This document shows, piece by piece, positions 9,987 through 20,929 of a stretch of DNA of 64,000 bases. Position numbers and translations under genes: made by a program. The stretch lies in assembly GCF_963675165.1 (NCBI RefSeq), contig NC_087379.1, forward strand, positions 1,125,001 through 1,189,000, written 5' to 3'. Source of the DNA: Halichondria panicea. Lineage: Eukaryota; Porifera; Demospongiae; Suberitida; Halichondriidae. The stretch's first letter is position 1, and every line of letters starts with the position of its first letter. A model generated the notes under the pieces. It was not told the origin of the DNA. It did not search any database and worked only from the letters and a program-made list of their open reading frames with translations.

Positions 9987-12900
9987 ATGAAAATGTAAGG
10001 AGCTAGCTAGCTCTAGTGCAAGTGTACTCACCTAGATCTCCTTCTCCCCCTCACTCAGTCTGGTGTGTGGAGATGTGGAGGGTCACTTCAAGCAACTGTT
10101 TAGCAGAGTCCAGAGCATCCTCTCCAAGAACAAAGACTTTGAGGTAGCTACATACAATGGATGCACACACTCACTGCAGTTCCAGTGCTATTATTGTCCC
10201 TTTATGTAGCTGCTGTTGTGTGTTGGATCTTTCTTTAGCTCTGGCTGCCAGGAGGAGTGGAGCAAGTATCGGGAGGGGGTGGAAACAGGTAATTAAACGA
10301 TATTAAATCACCTTCCTCTGACATTTATTACACCCCCATGCACAGTGCCTCTACCGACGTTCATCCTTGGCCCGTGTTGGACTGAGCATGGCCAGTTCTA
10401 TGGAGACTTGTCACGTGATGGAGGAGAGCTTTGCCCCAATGTCACATGTCTAGGTACAGTGTATGCATGTTGTTAACCACTCTATCAGTACACACATGAG
10501 TCACACTCCATTACAGGTCAGCGTGGAGTGTACAGTGCGTCCAGTGGTCTGAGGGTGGCCTATCTCAGTGGGAGCTACCAGGGGAGGACCTATCAGCATC
10601 AAGACAAGGGAGATAATCTATTGGTCAGTTCTCTTCCCAATCACCTGGAGAAGTTGTTGAACTAGTTTTTGTTTCTCCCTCTAGCGACCATATTTCACTG
10701 ACTCTGATGTGTCCTGGCTGGAGGGTCAGTGCAGTGGAGAGGGCTACCGTGGAGTGGACATTCTCCTCACCTCTGATTGGCCCGGGGCAGTGGACAAGTT
10801 CACAGTGGCTCCTGTGAGACCTAGCTCCCAGTTATTGTAGGATGGACCAGTACCTTAATAATACCTTATGCTCATGCAGGACGGACTGGACCTGAGTGCA
10901 GTGGGGGCAAAGCCTCTGAGTAAACTGGCCATGTGTCTCAAGCCACGCTACCATTTTGCAGCTCTACACCAAACCTTCTATGAGAGAATACCGTACAGGT
11001 ACAGTACAACCATCCCTGTATTATTAGAGTACTAGAGTCTGCTTCTGTTGATTTTCTGAGTTCGTTCAAGTCCCAAATTTAGAACAGGAAATCAGGCTGA
11101 AAATAAGTATACATTTTTTATTCACAGAAATCAGAATTATGATTTAACCAACGGAACTAAAGTTTTGACCGTTCATTATAATTATACGTACATGTTACAT
11201 GTCCTCATCTTTATATCCCTACACAGTAATACCTCCACAACTTTTGATGCTAACTGTATTGTGCTTCATTTCATGCAGGAATCACAAAATCCTCCAAGGC
11301 AAGCCACATCATGTGACACGGTTCTTAGCTTTGGCTCAAGTGGGAAATCCAGACAAGAAGAAAAGAGTGAGTTGAAATCATTCTAGTCACATTAGTATTA
11401 CATGTTATTAATGATGACATCATCTTCATACCTGCAGTACCTGTATGCATTCTCTGTCACACCCATGAGCTCCATGGACGAGAAAGAGCTGACTCAGCAA
11501 CCACCCACTGCCACCAACTGTCCCTACACAAATCTTTGGTAAGGAAAATTTCGTATTATCCCATAATGTCTAGCTATCGTTGAAGGAGCAATAGTTATAC
11601 TTGTAGTTTTCCAAACAAAAACTTCCGTTATGTAGCACTCTGAGAGTCCTATCTCTAGATATCACCATTTGTGTTGTAGTTCAAATCCTCCATGTTTGCT
11701 GAGGTCAAAGTTTATTGTGTACCTACTCCCACACACTGTGCAGAGGGAGTCTCAAGAGGAAGCTGGGCCTAACTTCTTCTTTGATCAGAGGGCTCTTGAT
11801 TCTGCTCATCGCAAACAGAAGAGACAACAGGACAGAGGACCCCCTGCAAAGAGACGACCCCCTCCCCAGCCCAGGGGGCCGTGCTCGTGGTCTCCATCGG
11901 AGATCATGTGAGATAGAGTGTGTTGTACTTGCTAATACTGCACATACAAAATACAATGTAGCTCACAAATAGCAGACCACTAACAGTTTGTATTGTATAC
12001 CCTATATAGACGTACCTGGCTTTATCCAAGGGTGGGATGGTACCAGAGCATGTGCTGGTCCTACCCATCGGTCACTATGCAGCCTCCACTGACGCACCAC
12101 CAGTGAGTTCATGTGCTGTGTGTACCACTGCTGTGTGTGTACAGTCATTGTTTGTATTGTGGAGAGTATGTTTCCATGCTCTGTGTGTACTATTTAGCAG
12201 TCTGTAGTGGTCAGCCTGTAAGTAGGCCACCCTCTATAATACAGCCAGGTTCATGGGCCCCAAAGTCTCCATAGCATGTGTTTGGACCTGTGTTAGCAGA
12301 CCACCTCTTTAGTACAGCCACTGTTGGTCTGCCCACTGTGTAAGCAGAGATCACTATACCATATATCATGCATGTACACTGTATGACCTGTGCTCTATTA
12401 CTGTAAGAGGTTTTGGAGGAGCTTGGACAGTTTAAGAGTGCTCTGAGGAAGTACTTCAACAGCAAAGATCAGTCGTGTGTCATCTTCGAGAGAAACTACA
12501 AATCACAGCATCTTCAACTACAGGTCAACTACAGGTCAGTACCGTCAAGGCCGTATTATCATGTGATGTGATTGATACTGTATGGTTGATGTGTTGAGAT
12601 TAGGCTACAAGGTTTTGAGGGCAAACAGAGAAATGTGATTTCTCTTTTTAATCATTCAATGGTTCAGGGACTCTTTCAGCTGCCATAACTTGAATTCTGT
12701 GTATTCAATTTCAACGGTTTTATGATTTTAGAAAGAGGCCATCTAGCAAAGATCGTGATGTCATACAATATAGGTCTTTGCAATCTTATTTGTGAAGCCA
12801 TTAGCATTCGCAAACTTACATAATTATGTGGAAACATTGTATAAATACGGTACATGTTAGTGTGTGTATGGTAGATTGGATTGGATCTGTACAGGCTATG

Positions 12901-13029
12901 GGAAGTGTATGGTGCCTCTTAACTGCTACTTGCGAAGACAACCCGGCTATAGGACCATCCTAGACGTACATGTAGTAGATGAGAGCCTTAAAATTAGTGT
13001 TCAAGCTATTAGTTTTGCTACACACACAC

Positions 13030-13088
13030 CGTCCCTGAGGGCCTCCCACCCACCCATACACACACACACACACCCTCTCTGAGGGCCT

Positions 13089-13128
<40 letters not shown>

Positions 13129-13148
13129 TTGCGTACACTGGTGTCCCC

Positions 13149-13216
<68 letters not shown>

Positions 13217-13232
13217 TTGCGTACACTGGTGT

Positions 13233-13294
<62 letters not shown>

Positions 13295-13310
13295 TTGCGT
13301 ACACTGGTGT

Positions 13311-13378
<68 letters not shown>

Positions 13379-13394
13379 TTGCGTACACTGGTGT

Positions 13395-13438
<44 letters not shown>

Positions 13439-13540
13439 CCTCCCCCATACACACACCACACACACACACGTACACACACACAGACACACACACGCACACG
13501 CGCACACACACATACACACACACACACACAGCTTGCGTAC
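13030..13540 (+). repeat. (CA)n with amplified exon-14 splice acceptor
   Basis: CA tracts of 30-60 bp alternate with four near-identical copies of cagattgcgtacactggtgt followed by ccc, and then the true cagcttgcgtacactggtgt. That segment is the acceptor and first codons (LAYTGVP) of CWF19L1 exon 14, so the microsatellite and the exon edge were amplified together. Confidence 0.9.
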
Positions 13541-13594
13541 ACTGGTGTCCCATACTTCCTGGCAGAGTTTGATGATGGGAGAAATGTGTTCACA

Positions 13595-13859
13595 AGACCA
13601 TTTTCTTACCAACTCACGCAGACAAACAACCAGATCACTGAATATAGGTTATAGTATGTTTCTACTACTGTGAGCTCATGAGGTAAACAGCACTCTCAAG
13701 TGAGTAGGTAAGAACATATTCGTGAGTCTCGTCACACCGACAATGCACACCTCTAACCTTTCTATTGCATACTCAGCAAATGTCTCTTCCACAAATCTGT
13801 CATCATACCTATCGAGTGAACACACAAACTGTTCTAGTTCCTGGAACAATACGTACGGA
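13595..13859. repeat. 260-bp insert in CWF19L1 exon 14 (copy 1)
   Basis: Relative to copy 5, where [15 protein letters not shown] is continuous as in human FHRIKKNFPLQFGRE, an unrelated 260-bp segment replaces six bases. Copies at 33133-33391 and 42671-42933 carry the same insert. Its minus strand reads open (QELEQFVCSLDRYDDRFVEE...), which is suggestive of a captured exon, but no family was recognised. Confidence 0.7.
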
Positions 13860-14089
13860 CGTCTCTCTCCAATTTGGAAGGTAACTAAAAACCAATTAAT
13901 GACATGTTGAATGCTTTTATTGGTTGCAATATCGGCTGCAGGGAGGTGTTGGCTGCTCCTCTCGTTCTGAATCTGCCCAATTGGATCAACTGGAAGTCGT
14001 GTCTGGCAACAAAGGACAAGGAGACGAAAGCTGCTCTAGAAATGAGGAAGAACTTTGAACCATGTTATTTTGATTTCACATGCAACTGA

Positions 14090-14480
14090 CAACGATGATT
14101 AATTTCTTTATTTTCACTTTTACTTTTGTATAATTGATGTTTTGTGTATTAGCTAGTTGTCCAATAATAATTATGGTTGGCCATATATATTATATAGTTA
14201 TAGGAGTGCAGATCAATATCAGTGGGCAATTATTTTCCTTGTCCCAATGTTGTATTAGAATGCTGTCCATGAGCTGGAGGAGGGTAGTTATGCTGACATT
14301 GCAATAGTCAATAAGGGGGAGGGGCTGGTTGCATGCTATACACACATTATATACCTCTACTTATACTGTAACCTCTACTAGTAATTAGTACCATGCAAGC
14401 TAGTATAACATGTTTCACTCTAGAAAACAATTATCATGAAAATTTGGGTTATTTATAATTTTATAATTATACCAAAACAA
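14090..14480. other. Spacer with DNAJC25 promoter remnant
   Basis: Positions 14295-14335 (atgctgacattgcaatagtc, then a G-rich ggggctggttgca) match the sequence just upstream of the DNAJC25-like gene start (22228-22270). Nearly the same 300 bp recurs at 43230-43550. This shows that a DNAJC25 gene once followed CWF19L1 in these units too. Confidence 0.55.
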
Positions 14481-17400
14481 TTAAGAAATAGTTGTTGCAG
14501 TTCTAATTTTATACACAGTAGATTGTATTTCTCTTTCTTTGTTAAATCCTCCAATCATAAGGCACTCTGATGGAGACAGTGACACAGTGGCAGCGTATGC
14601 TATAGGAGATGGTAGATCACCAACGTAGAGCCAGGAGTCCATCGAGGACGAGTAGGCGTAGATCCTTTGAGTGGCTTCACTATCCAGTCCACCAACAGCA
14701 AAGAGGGTGTCGGATATCGTTACAGGGGAGGGAAAGTAAAACGGTGTGTTGGATATTGTATTCCAGATAGAGTCGGCTTTATTGGCACTCCCATCATCCT
14801 GTCGGTCTGCTGAGATGAGCTTGTCGACTTGAGCAGCACACACCTTGTTTAGAGGATTGTCGTCATATCCCCCCATTAGGTACACTGTGTTGTTGCAGAC
14901 AATTCCTCTTTGGTCATAACAAGCATACGGTAGTCTGTCTGTCTCGCTCCACTGGGAGGTGCTGATGTTGTAGATCTCAACATTATCAGTGTAGCCACCA
15001 GAGCCCAGACCTCCTGCTACAATCAGATGCGTTGGGAGACTAACGACTGCTGGTGAACTCCTCGCTGTGGGCATGGGTGGGATTATCCGTTTCCAGTTCC
15101 TTCTTTTGTTAAACACATGTACCACATTGGATTTAGATTCGAATGAATGCACACCGCCAACTGCTACTAGTTCACCTTTGACCTCTCCTAGACCAAAATA
15201 GTGTACAGGAAGTCTGGGCAGAGTTGACCAGACGTCTTGTGGCGGATCGTAACAGTAGACACAGTGCTCGTCATCACAGATTCCTCCACCATAGTAGACC
15301 TTGCCATTGATGGTTACCGCTAGTCCCTCAGACATCTTCACTGGAGTCTCAGAGCACTGACTGTAGGACAACTGAACCTGTAGGGACTGGAGAATACAGA
15401 GAGTCAATAACTTGTGTGTTGCATGATTGTGTAGCTTGTAATTAAGAGCATTTGGAATGTATTACCATAGCAACAAAAAATATTATCAATCGATCCTGTG
15501 GGACACAAATTATTCTAATTTGAGGGTTATTTATATAATAGTGATTATCATACTGCAACATAATATTATATTCACAGATTATACGGTAGCCGATTGATTC
15601 TTATTGCCGAGGCATCGCAAACAGAATTTTCAGAATACCTTGGTGGAACGGTAATATACACAACAACTTCCATTCTAAACCTAGGCACTGCATAATGTAC
15701 TTGGCGATCAATTGGAACATTCAACAGTTACCGTAAAAGACCTCGATTTACAGCGACCCTCTAAAATATGCGACACCCAATTATTTTTTAATGTCGTATT
15801 CTAAACATGTAAAGGTAAATGTAGCCACTCCCTAGCCTCGATTGTAGCCCACTGGAAAATCAGTGTTTTTAAGCGGCCTGAAATCAAGGCAAGTAGACTC
15901 TGTAAAGTTACCTCCAATTAGATGCGACCGTCTAAATATGCGACACCAGGACTTCAATATAAATTTTAAACCTTTGGCTTCGTAATATTATTAAAAAGCG
16001 TCGCTTTAAATCGAGGTCTTACGGTACTTACTTCTATTAGAGTGGTGATACAATAAGAGATATGACAGTCATGTTTAGGTGCAGTGGCGTAGGAAGCAAT
16101 TTCTCAATGGGGGGGGGCTGTAGTTTTTTTAATGGATAAGTGTAAGGCTATCTACATAGTACAGCTTGGATAAGTCATCTCTACTTAGAAATATGGGGGG
16201 GGGGGCTCGATCCAGCCACTGCACTTAGTGGTACAGTGTTGATGAGCTCACCTGTGGTTTGCTGGTCAGGTAGTCTCTGGTTTTAGTGAGCTGGTCGTTT
16301 AAACTCTGAATGGTGGTTTTATTCTTCTGAAGGGAAGTGTCCTTGGAGGCAAGCATCGAATCTTTGTCAGCAATAGTCAAATCTTTGGCAAAAATAGTCG
16401 AATCTTTGTCAGCAATAGTTAAATCTTTGACAGAAATTGTGGAATCTTTATCTGCTAAACGAGCTTGGTCTTGTTCCACTTGTGCAGTGAGATTGGTGAC
16501 ATCTGTTTCCAGTTGAGCTATTTTCGTAGCTTTAGATACAAGCTCGTTGTGGGTGTTGGCAATTTGTTGCTCCACCTCTTCAGTGAGTTGCTTACATCGA
16601 GTTTCTAACCTAGCGATGGTAGTATCTTTAGAATTCACCAGTGCATCTTTTGTGGCAGCCAATGATTCTTTGAGCTCCAATTCAACTCTGAGATCCTCTA
16701 TCTCTACACTATGTTCAGTTACTAGTTGATCAGTTTCTACAGAGTGCACCAACTGCATACGCTCGACAGTGTTTTCACTTTCTTCCTCTTGTCGTCTTTT
16801 CTCCTCCGCCAGTGCCTCGTTCTCTCCTGCTTTCTCCTGGATTGCCGAGTCCTTCCTCACAACCTCTTCCTCAAGCTCCCTCTTCTCTGTCAGTAGGGCA
16901 CTCACTCGCTGGAGCATCTCCACTCTGTTCTCAAAGGAGGGAGGGTGTTCAAGTACCACACCCACCATCCGACCCACTATCTCCACTGCTCTAGGCCTTT
17001 GCTGAGGGTTGTTGCTGAGACAGCGCATGATGAGGTCCATCAGAGGGTGGTCTGGGGAAATCTTTCGAAGAAAATGTTCACGTCGTTCAGCTTCTGTTAC
17101 TGGTATCAGACCATTGGGATCGGTAGGATCGATTCGTGTCTGGCCGATACTTGGTAGTGGCCACTCTGTTGTGAAGGTGTGAATCATCATGATCCCAAAG
17201 GAGAACACATCCACACTGGTGTCATAGTGGGGGTCGGCAATCATCACTTCGGGGGGCATGTATGCTGGGGTACCAGGGGTCTCCGTCATTCGACTCACTT
17301 GAAGGGGGGTCAGGTTCAATATTCGAGCAACCCCCAGATCGGATATCTTGGCCGTCATGTTGGTGGACAAGAGGACATTGTTGGCTGAGAGGTCTCTGTG

Positions 17401-17820
17401 CACAATGACTGGTGTTTGACCATGGAGGTAGACCAGGCCCAGTGAAATGTCATGGAGGATGGAGAAGTTGATCTCATCGGGGAGAATACCGTAGCGCTCG
17501 AGACAGCTGGTTAAGTTGGTGGGGAGGAACTCCATGACTAGGATGGGGAACTGAGAGCCTTCCTCAAAACAGACTCCCAGAAACTGGACAATGTTGGGGT
17601 GCCTAGTTTGACTGAGCAGGCGACACTCCTCCAGATACCTTCGTGCTGCATACCCGATTCCAGCTTCATACAGAGCTCTGTGAAGCTTCTTGCCGGCACA
17701 TTTCAGTCCTCGATACTCTAGCTCCATGACAACAGCGTTGGAACCTCGTCCAAACTCATTCTCAGTGATGCGAATTTGTCTTAGAGTGAACTGCTCGAAA
17801 GCTTGTGGATTTACAGCCAT
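14481..17820 (-). CDS. Kinase / coiled-coil / kelch fusion, unit 2
   Basis: Coding exons 17820-16252 and 15377-14481, phase 0 junction (KPQ|VQLSYSQC), 821 aa. The kinase landmarks are the same as in unit 1 (GRGSNAVV loop, HRDLSANN, DLG, PPE). The coiled coil is the longest of the set, with five consecutive KDxTI repeats (DKDSTISVKDLTIADKDSTI...). The kelch domain has its own loop residues (AGGLGSGGY, MGGYDDNPL, VGGLDSEA, IGGFNKERE). The intron holds a TA-flanked MITE and a CAGTGGCGTAGG-ended repeat, both shared with unit 4. It reads open throughout; the 5' acceptor before the ATG is TTACAG. Same inferred role as unit 1: a receptor-like intracellular kinase with a propeller as sensor or docking part. 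Confidence 0.85.
15731..16024. mobile_element. TA-flanked MITE in unit 2 intron
   Basis: Ends ccgtaaaagacctcgattta and its imperfect complement (aaatcgaggtcttacgg), bounded by TA on both sides; no coding sequence. TIR plus TA duplication fits a Tc1/mariner-type non-autonomous element. A copy at the same site in unit 4 (35665-35956) shows that insertion predates that duplication; units 1, 3 and 5 lack it. Confidence 0.8.
16080..16222. repeat. Short repeat with CAGTGGC ends and poly-G
   Basis: Starts gtgcagtggcgtaggaagca and ends ccagccactgcac, giving about 11 bp of inverted terminus. Two G runs lie inside. It resembles hAT-type MITE termini. It is present at 36010-36155 in unit 4 and absent from units 1, 3 and 5. 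No clear 8-bp target duplication was seen. Confidence 0.5.
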
Positions 17821-18360
17821 TGTCTTTGTTACTGTAAGAATAGAAAAGCATGCAATATTAAATATGAAAAGTCAAGCTATTCTAGATCTATGATTCAGCT
17901 TTGTAAATAATTATTGCATGCATGGCAGTGTAAAATGAGCTGTCTTACAGGACCATACGCAGTTTACAGTATTATATTCTTACCTCAGTGTTTGCCTCAG
18001 TGTAAAAAAAGCTTGATCTTGGTGAAGTATGAGAAAAACAAGAAGCCAGTTCAGATCAGGTGGTAGAGATACGCCCTTCCTTTTTTTTTGCAGCAAAAGG
18101 AGGTGTGGCTCGTACAGCTTGCACATTATTTAGAATACCACAAATCAAGATCTGAGGATGAAAATCAGAAAATCAAGCTCAACTCTCTTCAGTAGTCTAT
18201 CTCTTCAGCTGGTATGCTTAGACTAGAGCATTCAGTACTAAAGTTACTACTGATGAGTGATTGTATAATGTGTTTGAAGTGATTGCATGGAACAGTATTC
18301 TAGTATGTGTGTTATATTTGATTGCTGAGTAGAGCAACCAACTAATCTCAACTGTCCCCT
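17821..18360. other. Spacer with orphan CWF19L1 exon 1
   Basis: Positions 18101-18165 match the CWF19L1 promoter and first exon of the other units (ggtgtggct..., tagaataccac, then ATGAAAAT at 18158-18165). The splice donor gtaagg is replaced by cagaaa and no further CWF19L1 exon follows. Unit 2 therefore lost its CWF19L1 copy just after exon 1. Confidence 0.65.
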
Positions 18361-18378
18361 CCTCCCCACACGTACACA

Positions 18379-19318
18379 GAACAAGGTGTCCATACGTAAC
18401 CATCAACCACCCACCTTCCCCCTGCCACCCTGGAGAGTATGTGTTATCCTACAGAGTCAGTTATCTGGACACGGCCAATTTTGGAATATCGTCCTCTCAG
18501 AGTATCAGTGTACAACCTTATCCCAGTGTGATTACGTGCTTTTGTTTGAAGCGTATGCCAAACTTGCAGAAGCTGATCTAAGGTCGTCATAATACATGTA
18601 AGGAAATAATAATGTGTTTCAAGTGATTATAGTGGAACAGTATTTTATTTGGCTGGTATGCTTAAAGTTACATTGCAGTTATTGTAATTATGCCATAATA
18701 GCTGTTGCATAAGTGAAAATAATTATTAGTGGAACGGAAGAGATGTCGACACCCAATCCTTCGAATCTCACGAGCTCAACTCTCTGGCCTCTACTCCAGT
18801 TAGTCAGAGGAAGACAAACGTCCTAGTCTCTGAGAGTGTGCATGGATGTCAAAGTCAGAGCAAAATCTATCAAGACTCCGGACGTGTTCTTCGCCAATCC
18901 CAGCGCAGAGGAGGCACTAAAGGATGAGAAGTGGTTCATTTGCCAACCACCAGCCAAAATATCTACTCCACCAATACCAGCGGCAGTACCAACAACAATA
19001 CTGGTAAGTTAATAGTCTCATCTCTCCTTTGTTTCTAATACATGTACCTTTGAAAGCTGTTCGTATTAATACAGTATCTAGTACAATGTATCAGCAGCTA
19101 CTATAATTATATATCCCACCCTCTTACTGTATAGCATACTCAACTAACCCCCCCCCCCCCCCCACACACACACAGTGGCATATGAGAGCAGGACTCCTTC
19201 TGCTGCCACTGTTGCCCACAGCCTGCTCCCACCCCCCTCAGCCACGCCCTCACAGTCCTCTGAGAGTACAAAGGTCATGAAGTACGAGAGCATGAAGGTG
19301 GAGGACATTGAGAACTAA
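18379..19318 (+). pseudogene. 3' remnant of an unidentified gene
   Basis: Not identified. Three stretches read open: 18379-18590 (CHPGEYVLSYRVSYLDTANF..., a beta-rich, FN3-like piece), 18742-19001 (VDTQSFESHELNSLASTPVS...) and 19176-19318 (VAYESRTPSAATVAHSLLPP... ending KVEDIEN and a stop). The second and third join well in phase across a GT-AG intron (ACTG|GTAAGT ... ACAG|TGGCA). One in-frame TGA lies at 18925-18927. The Ser/Thr-rich tail suggests a receptor cytoplasmic end. No upstream exons are present, so it looks like a displaced, broken 3' end. Confidence 0.45.
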
Positions 19319-19847
19319 ATCACTGACACTTGCAAAAAAAAACATTAGTAGTGTACTCTATTTATTCTTGTGTGAAAGAGCAATGTTTTTGTCGTAGCGA
19401 TTATCTTTAGAATCCGATAATCTAATTTTATGTATAACTATTAAACATTCAATAATAATTATGTTTGTTAATGTCTCATTTGCAAGTTGCATGTATAATA
19501 ATTAATTAATGCGTACGTGTGTGCAAGATTCATCATAAGCAGTTCGCGATCGATCGACTGATATACTATACAGCTGCAGCTGGCTATAACTATACGTGTT
19601 TTTCAACGTATACTCAACTCTATAATAATTATCATATAATGCAAGCCCGAGGGATGCATGAGGGACACTATATAATATATACATGTAACCATAGCAATCC
19701 TTAATGAATGGATATGATAATAATTATAACAAACTTTTTTAAAAACATTTGCTATTAAAAGAAAATTGTAAAAATAAAACTACTAAGTGATTGTGAAGGA
19801 GAGATTGAGTGAGGTCGGTCCGAATTAAGTGATTCAGCAAAAGTGTT
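19319..19847. other. Intergenic, A/T-rich, no gene seen
   Basis: A/T-rich sequence with many aataattat motifs; no supported coding frame. It lies between the 3' ends of the remnant gene and the Bcl-2 gene (tail to tail), so it presumably holds both 3' UTRs. Confidence 0.5.
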
Positions 19848-20568
19848 CTATTTGAATGTGAGAGCTCCTACTAGGGCAACTCCTAAGCTGATTGCAGCCA
19901 CTGTGAGCCAGCTAGTAGGGCGGCGGTTCTCAGCTCTCTGGTTTTCAGTTCTCTCTTTGGCTTTCTCAGAGGCATCAATACTCACTGCTCCCTTGATGGC
20001 ACCCTGGATGTGGAGAAATAAAAGTCAACAAAAAATAAAAAACATGCAGTGAAATACAGTAGTCAAATACTTAATCTACACAACAATCTCTTACCCAACC
20101 GCCATGCTCGAGAATCCACTGAGTGAAGTAGTGAAGAAATGTTGTCTGCCATCCAACGATACTGTCTATCAAGGGAGTCTTGTTCTCTTCATACAATCGT
20201 TTCGCTAGTACGCTCGTGAAGAACAGCAGCACTGCAATCTTGCCCCACTTGATGTCGTCTACCATGAGCCTGGAACAAGAGTCTTGATACTCAGCATAGA
20301 GTTGTTGGTGAGATATGTCCAGCGTCTTCACTCGGCCCTCAATTTCTTGTTGATACTTCAGTTTCAAGTCTTTACAGCAAGTTTCCAGCGTCGAAATCCC
20401 ATCTTTAAAGCCTTTATCCTTCTCAAGGAGACCCCTCATAAGCTTGGCTTGGCTGTAGTTGCATTTCAGTTGTATCCCGTCTTCTTTCAGCATAAAATCC
20501 ACAAGGTGATGGCTGACGGCACTGCTTTGGGTTTTGATTTGGTGAAGGTCATCTCTTGAATGGGCCAT
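19848..20568 (-). CDS. Bcl-2 family apoptosis regulator
   Basis: Two coding exons, 20568-20095 and 20003-19848, 209 aa. The BH1 region is VDDIKWGKIAVLLFFTSVLA, BH2 is WILEHGGW, and an N-terminal HHLVDFMLKEDG stretch resembles BH4. The second exon encodes a linker and a C-terminal membrane anchor (SWLTVAAISLGVALVGALTF). The intron falls directly after the BH2 GGW codon, which is the conserved intron site of BCL2-type genes. BH3 is not obvious by eye, so pro- or anti-survival role is open; the BH4-like start and tail anchor favour a BCL2/BHP-like multi-domain protein on mitochondria or ER. The start was chosen at 20568 because a TATA box lies at about 20671-20678; an upstream in-frame ATG at 20652 would sit at the probable transcription start. 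Confidence 0.88.
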
Positions 20569-20670
20569 AGTTGAAGGAGACTTGAGTGGAGACTGGAGAG
20601 AGTGGAGGATAGAGTTGATTGGAGCGGAAGTTGGTTGGTCGGGATAATACAACTAATACAAAGAGCCCTC

Positions 20671-20741
20671 CTTATATAGTACACCCATAACCAAGGAATT
20701 TGTGGTTTTCTCAACATGCGTCCCCGTGCTTCTCTGATTGG
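20671..20741 (-). promoter_or_regulatory. TATA and CCAAT boxes of the Bcl-2 gene
   Basis: Minus-strand TATATAAG at 20678-20671 and CCAAT at 20741-20737 (attgg on the plus strand), about 60 bp apart. This predicts transcription start near 20645 and an 80-nt 5' UTR. Confidence 0.6.
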
Positions 20742-20929
20742 CTGCTCCGAAATATGAATATAATTAAATCTACCACTAAGGAATGTGCTTGAAATTGCTT
20801 TGCACAGCCTGTGCAGGCTCTGTGCGCATGCGCCTTAATTGCATGCAAAATAAAATTGTTTTTTTTTTTACAAACACAAAATTATTACTGCAAAATTCCT
20901 TTCAATAAAACCGAAGCAAAAAATGATAA

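Larger units (their letters stand above)
9987..14089 (+). pseudogene. CWF19L1: CWF19L1-like copy 1, broken
   Basis: Exons 1-8 are intact (9987-9994, 10059-10143, 10210-10288, 10346-10453, 10517-10623, 10685-10813, 10880-10998, 11279-11366). Later parts are not. Exon 9 (from 11438) has a 10-nt deletion relative to the other copies. The next exon lacks 37 nt that encode the [13 protein letters not shown] core of the CWF19 C-terminal domain. The exon starting [10 protein letters not shown] is deleted, and exon 14 carries the 260-bp insert shared with copies 3b and 4. In copy 5 these all read open. The N-terminal metallophosphoesterase-like part ([13 protein letters not shown]) could still be made as a truncated protein. 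Confidence 0.85.

Noticed and set aside
12960-13654. Overlapping Cys-Val and Thr-His frames
   Set aside because: Translations of the CA/GT microsatellite in CWF19L1 copy 1; open on both strands and compositionally trivial. The same holds at 42269-42684, 50302-50538, 51330-51645 and 57381-58197.
15731-16024. Regulatory or structural RNA in the kelch-kinase intron
   Set aside because: The hairpin potential comes from the terminal inverted repeats of a TA-flanked MITE, absent from units 1, 3 and 5.
20487-20717. Second minus-strand frame over the Bcl-2 first exon
   Set aside because: Shifted shadow of the real frame, overlapping the TATA region.
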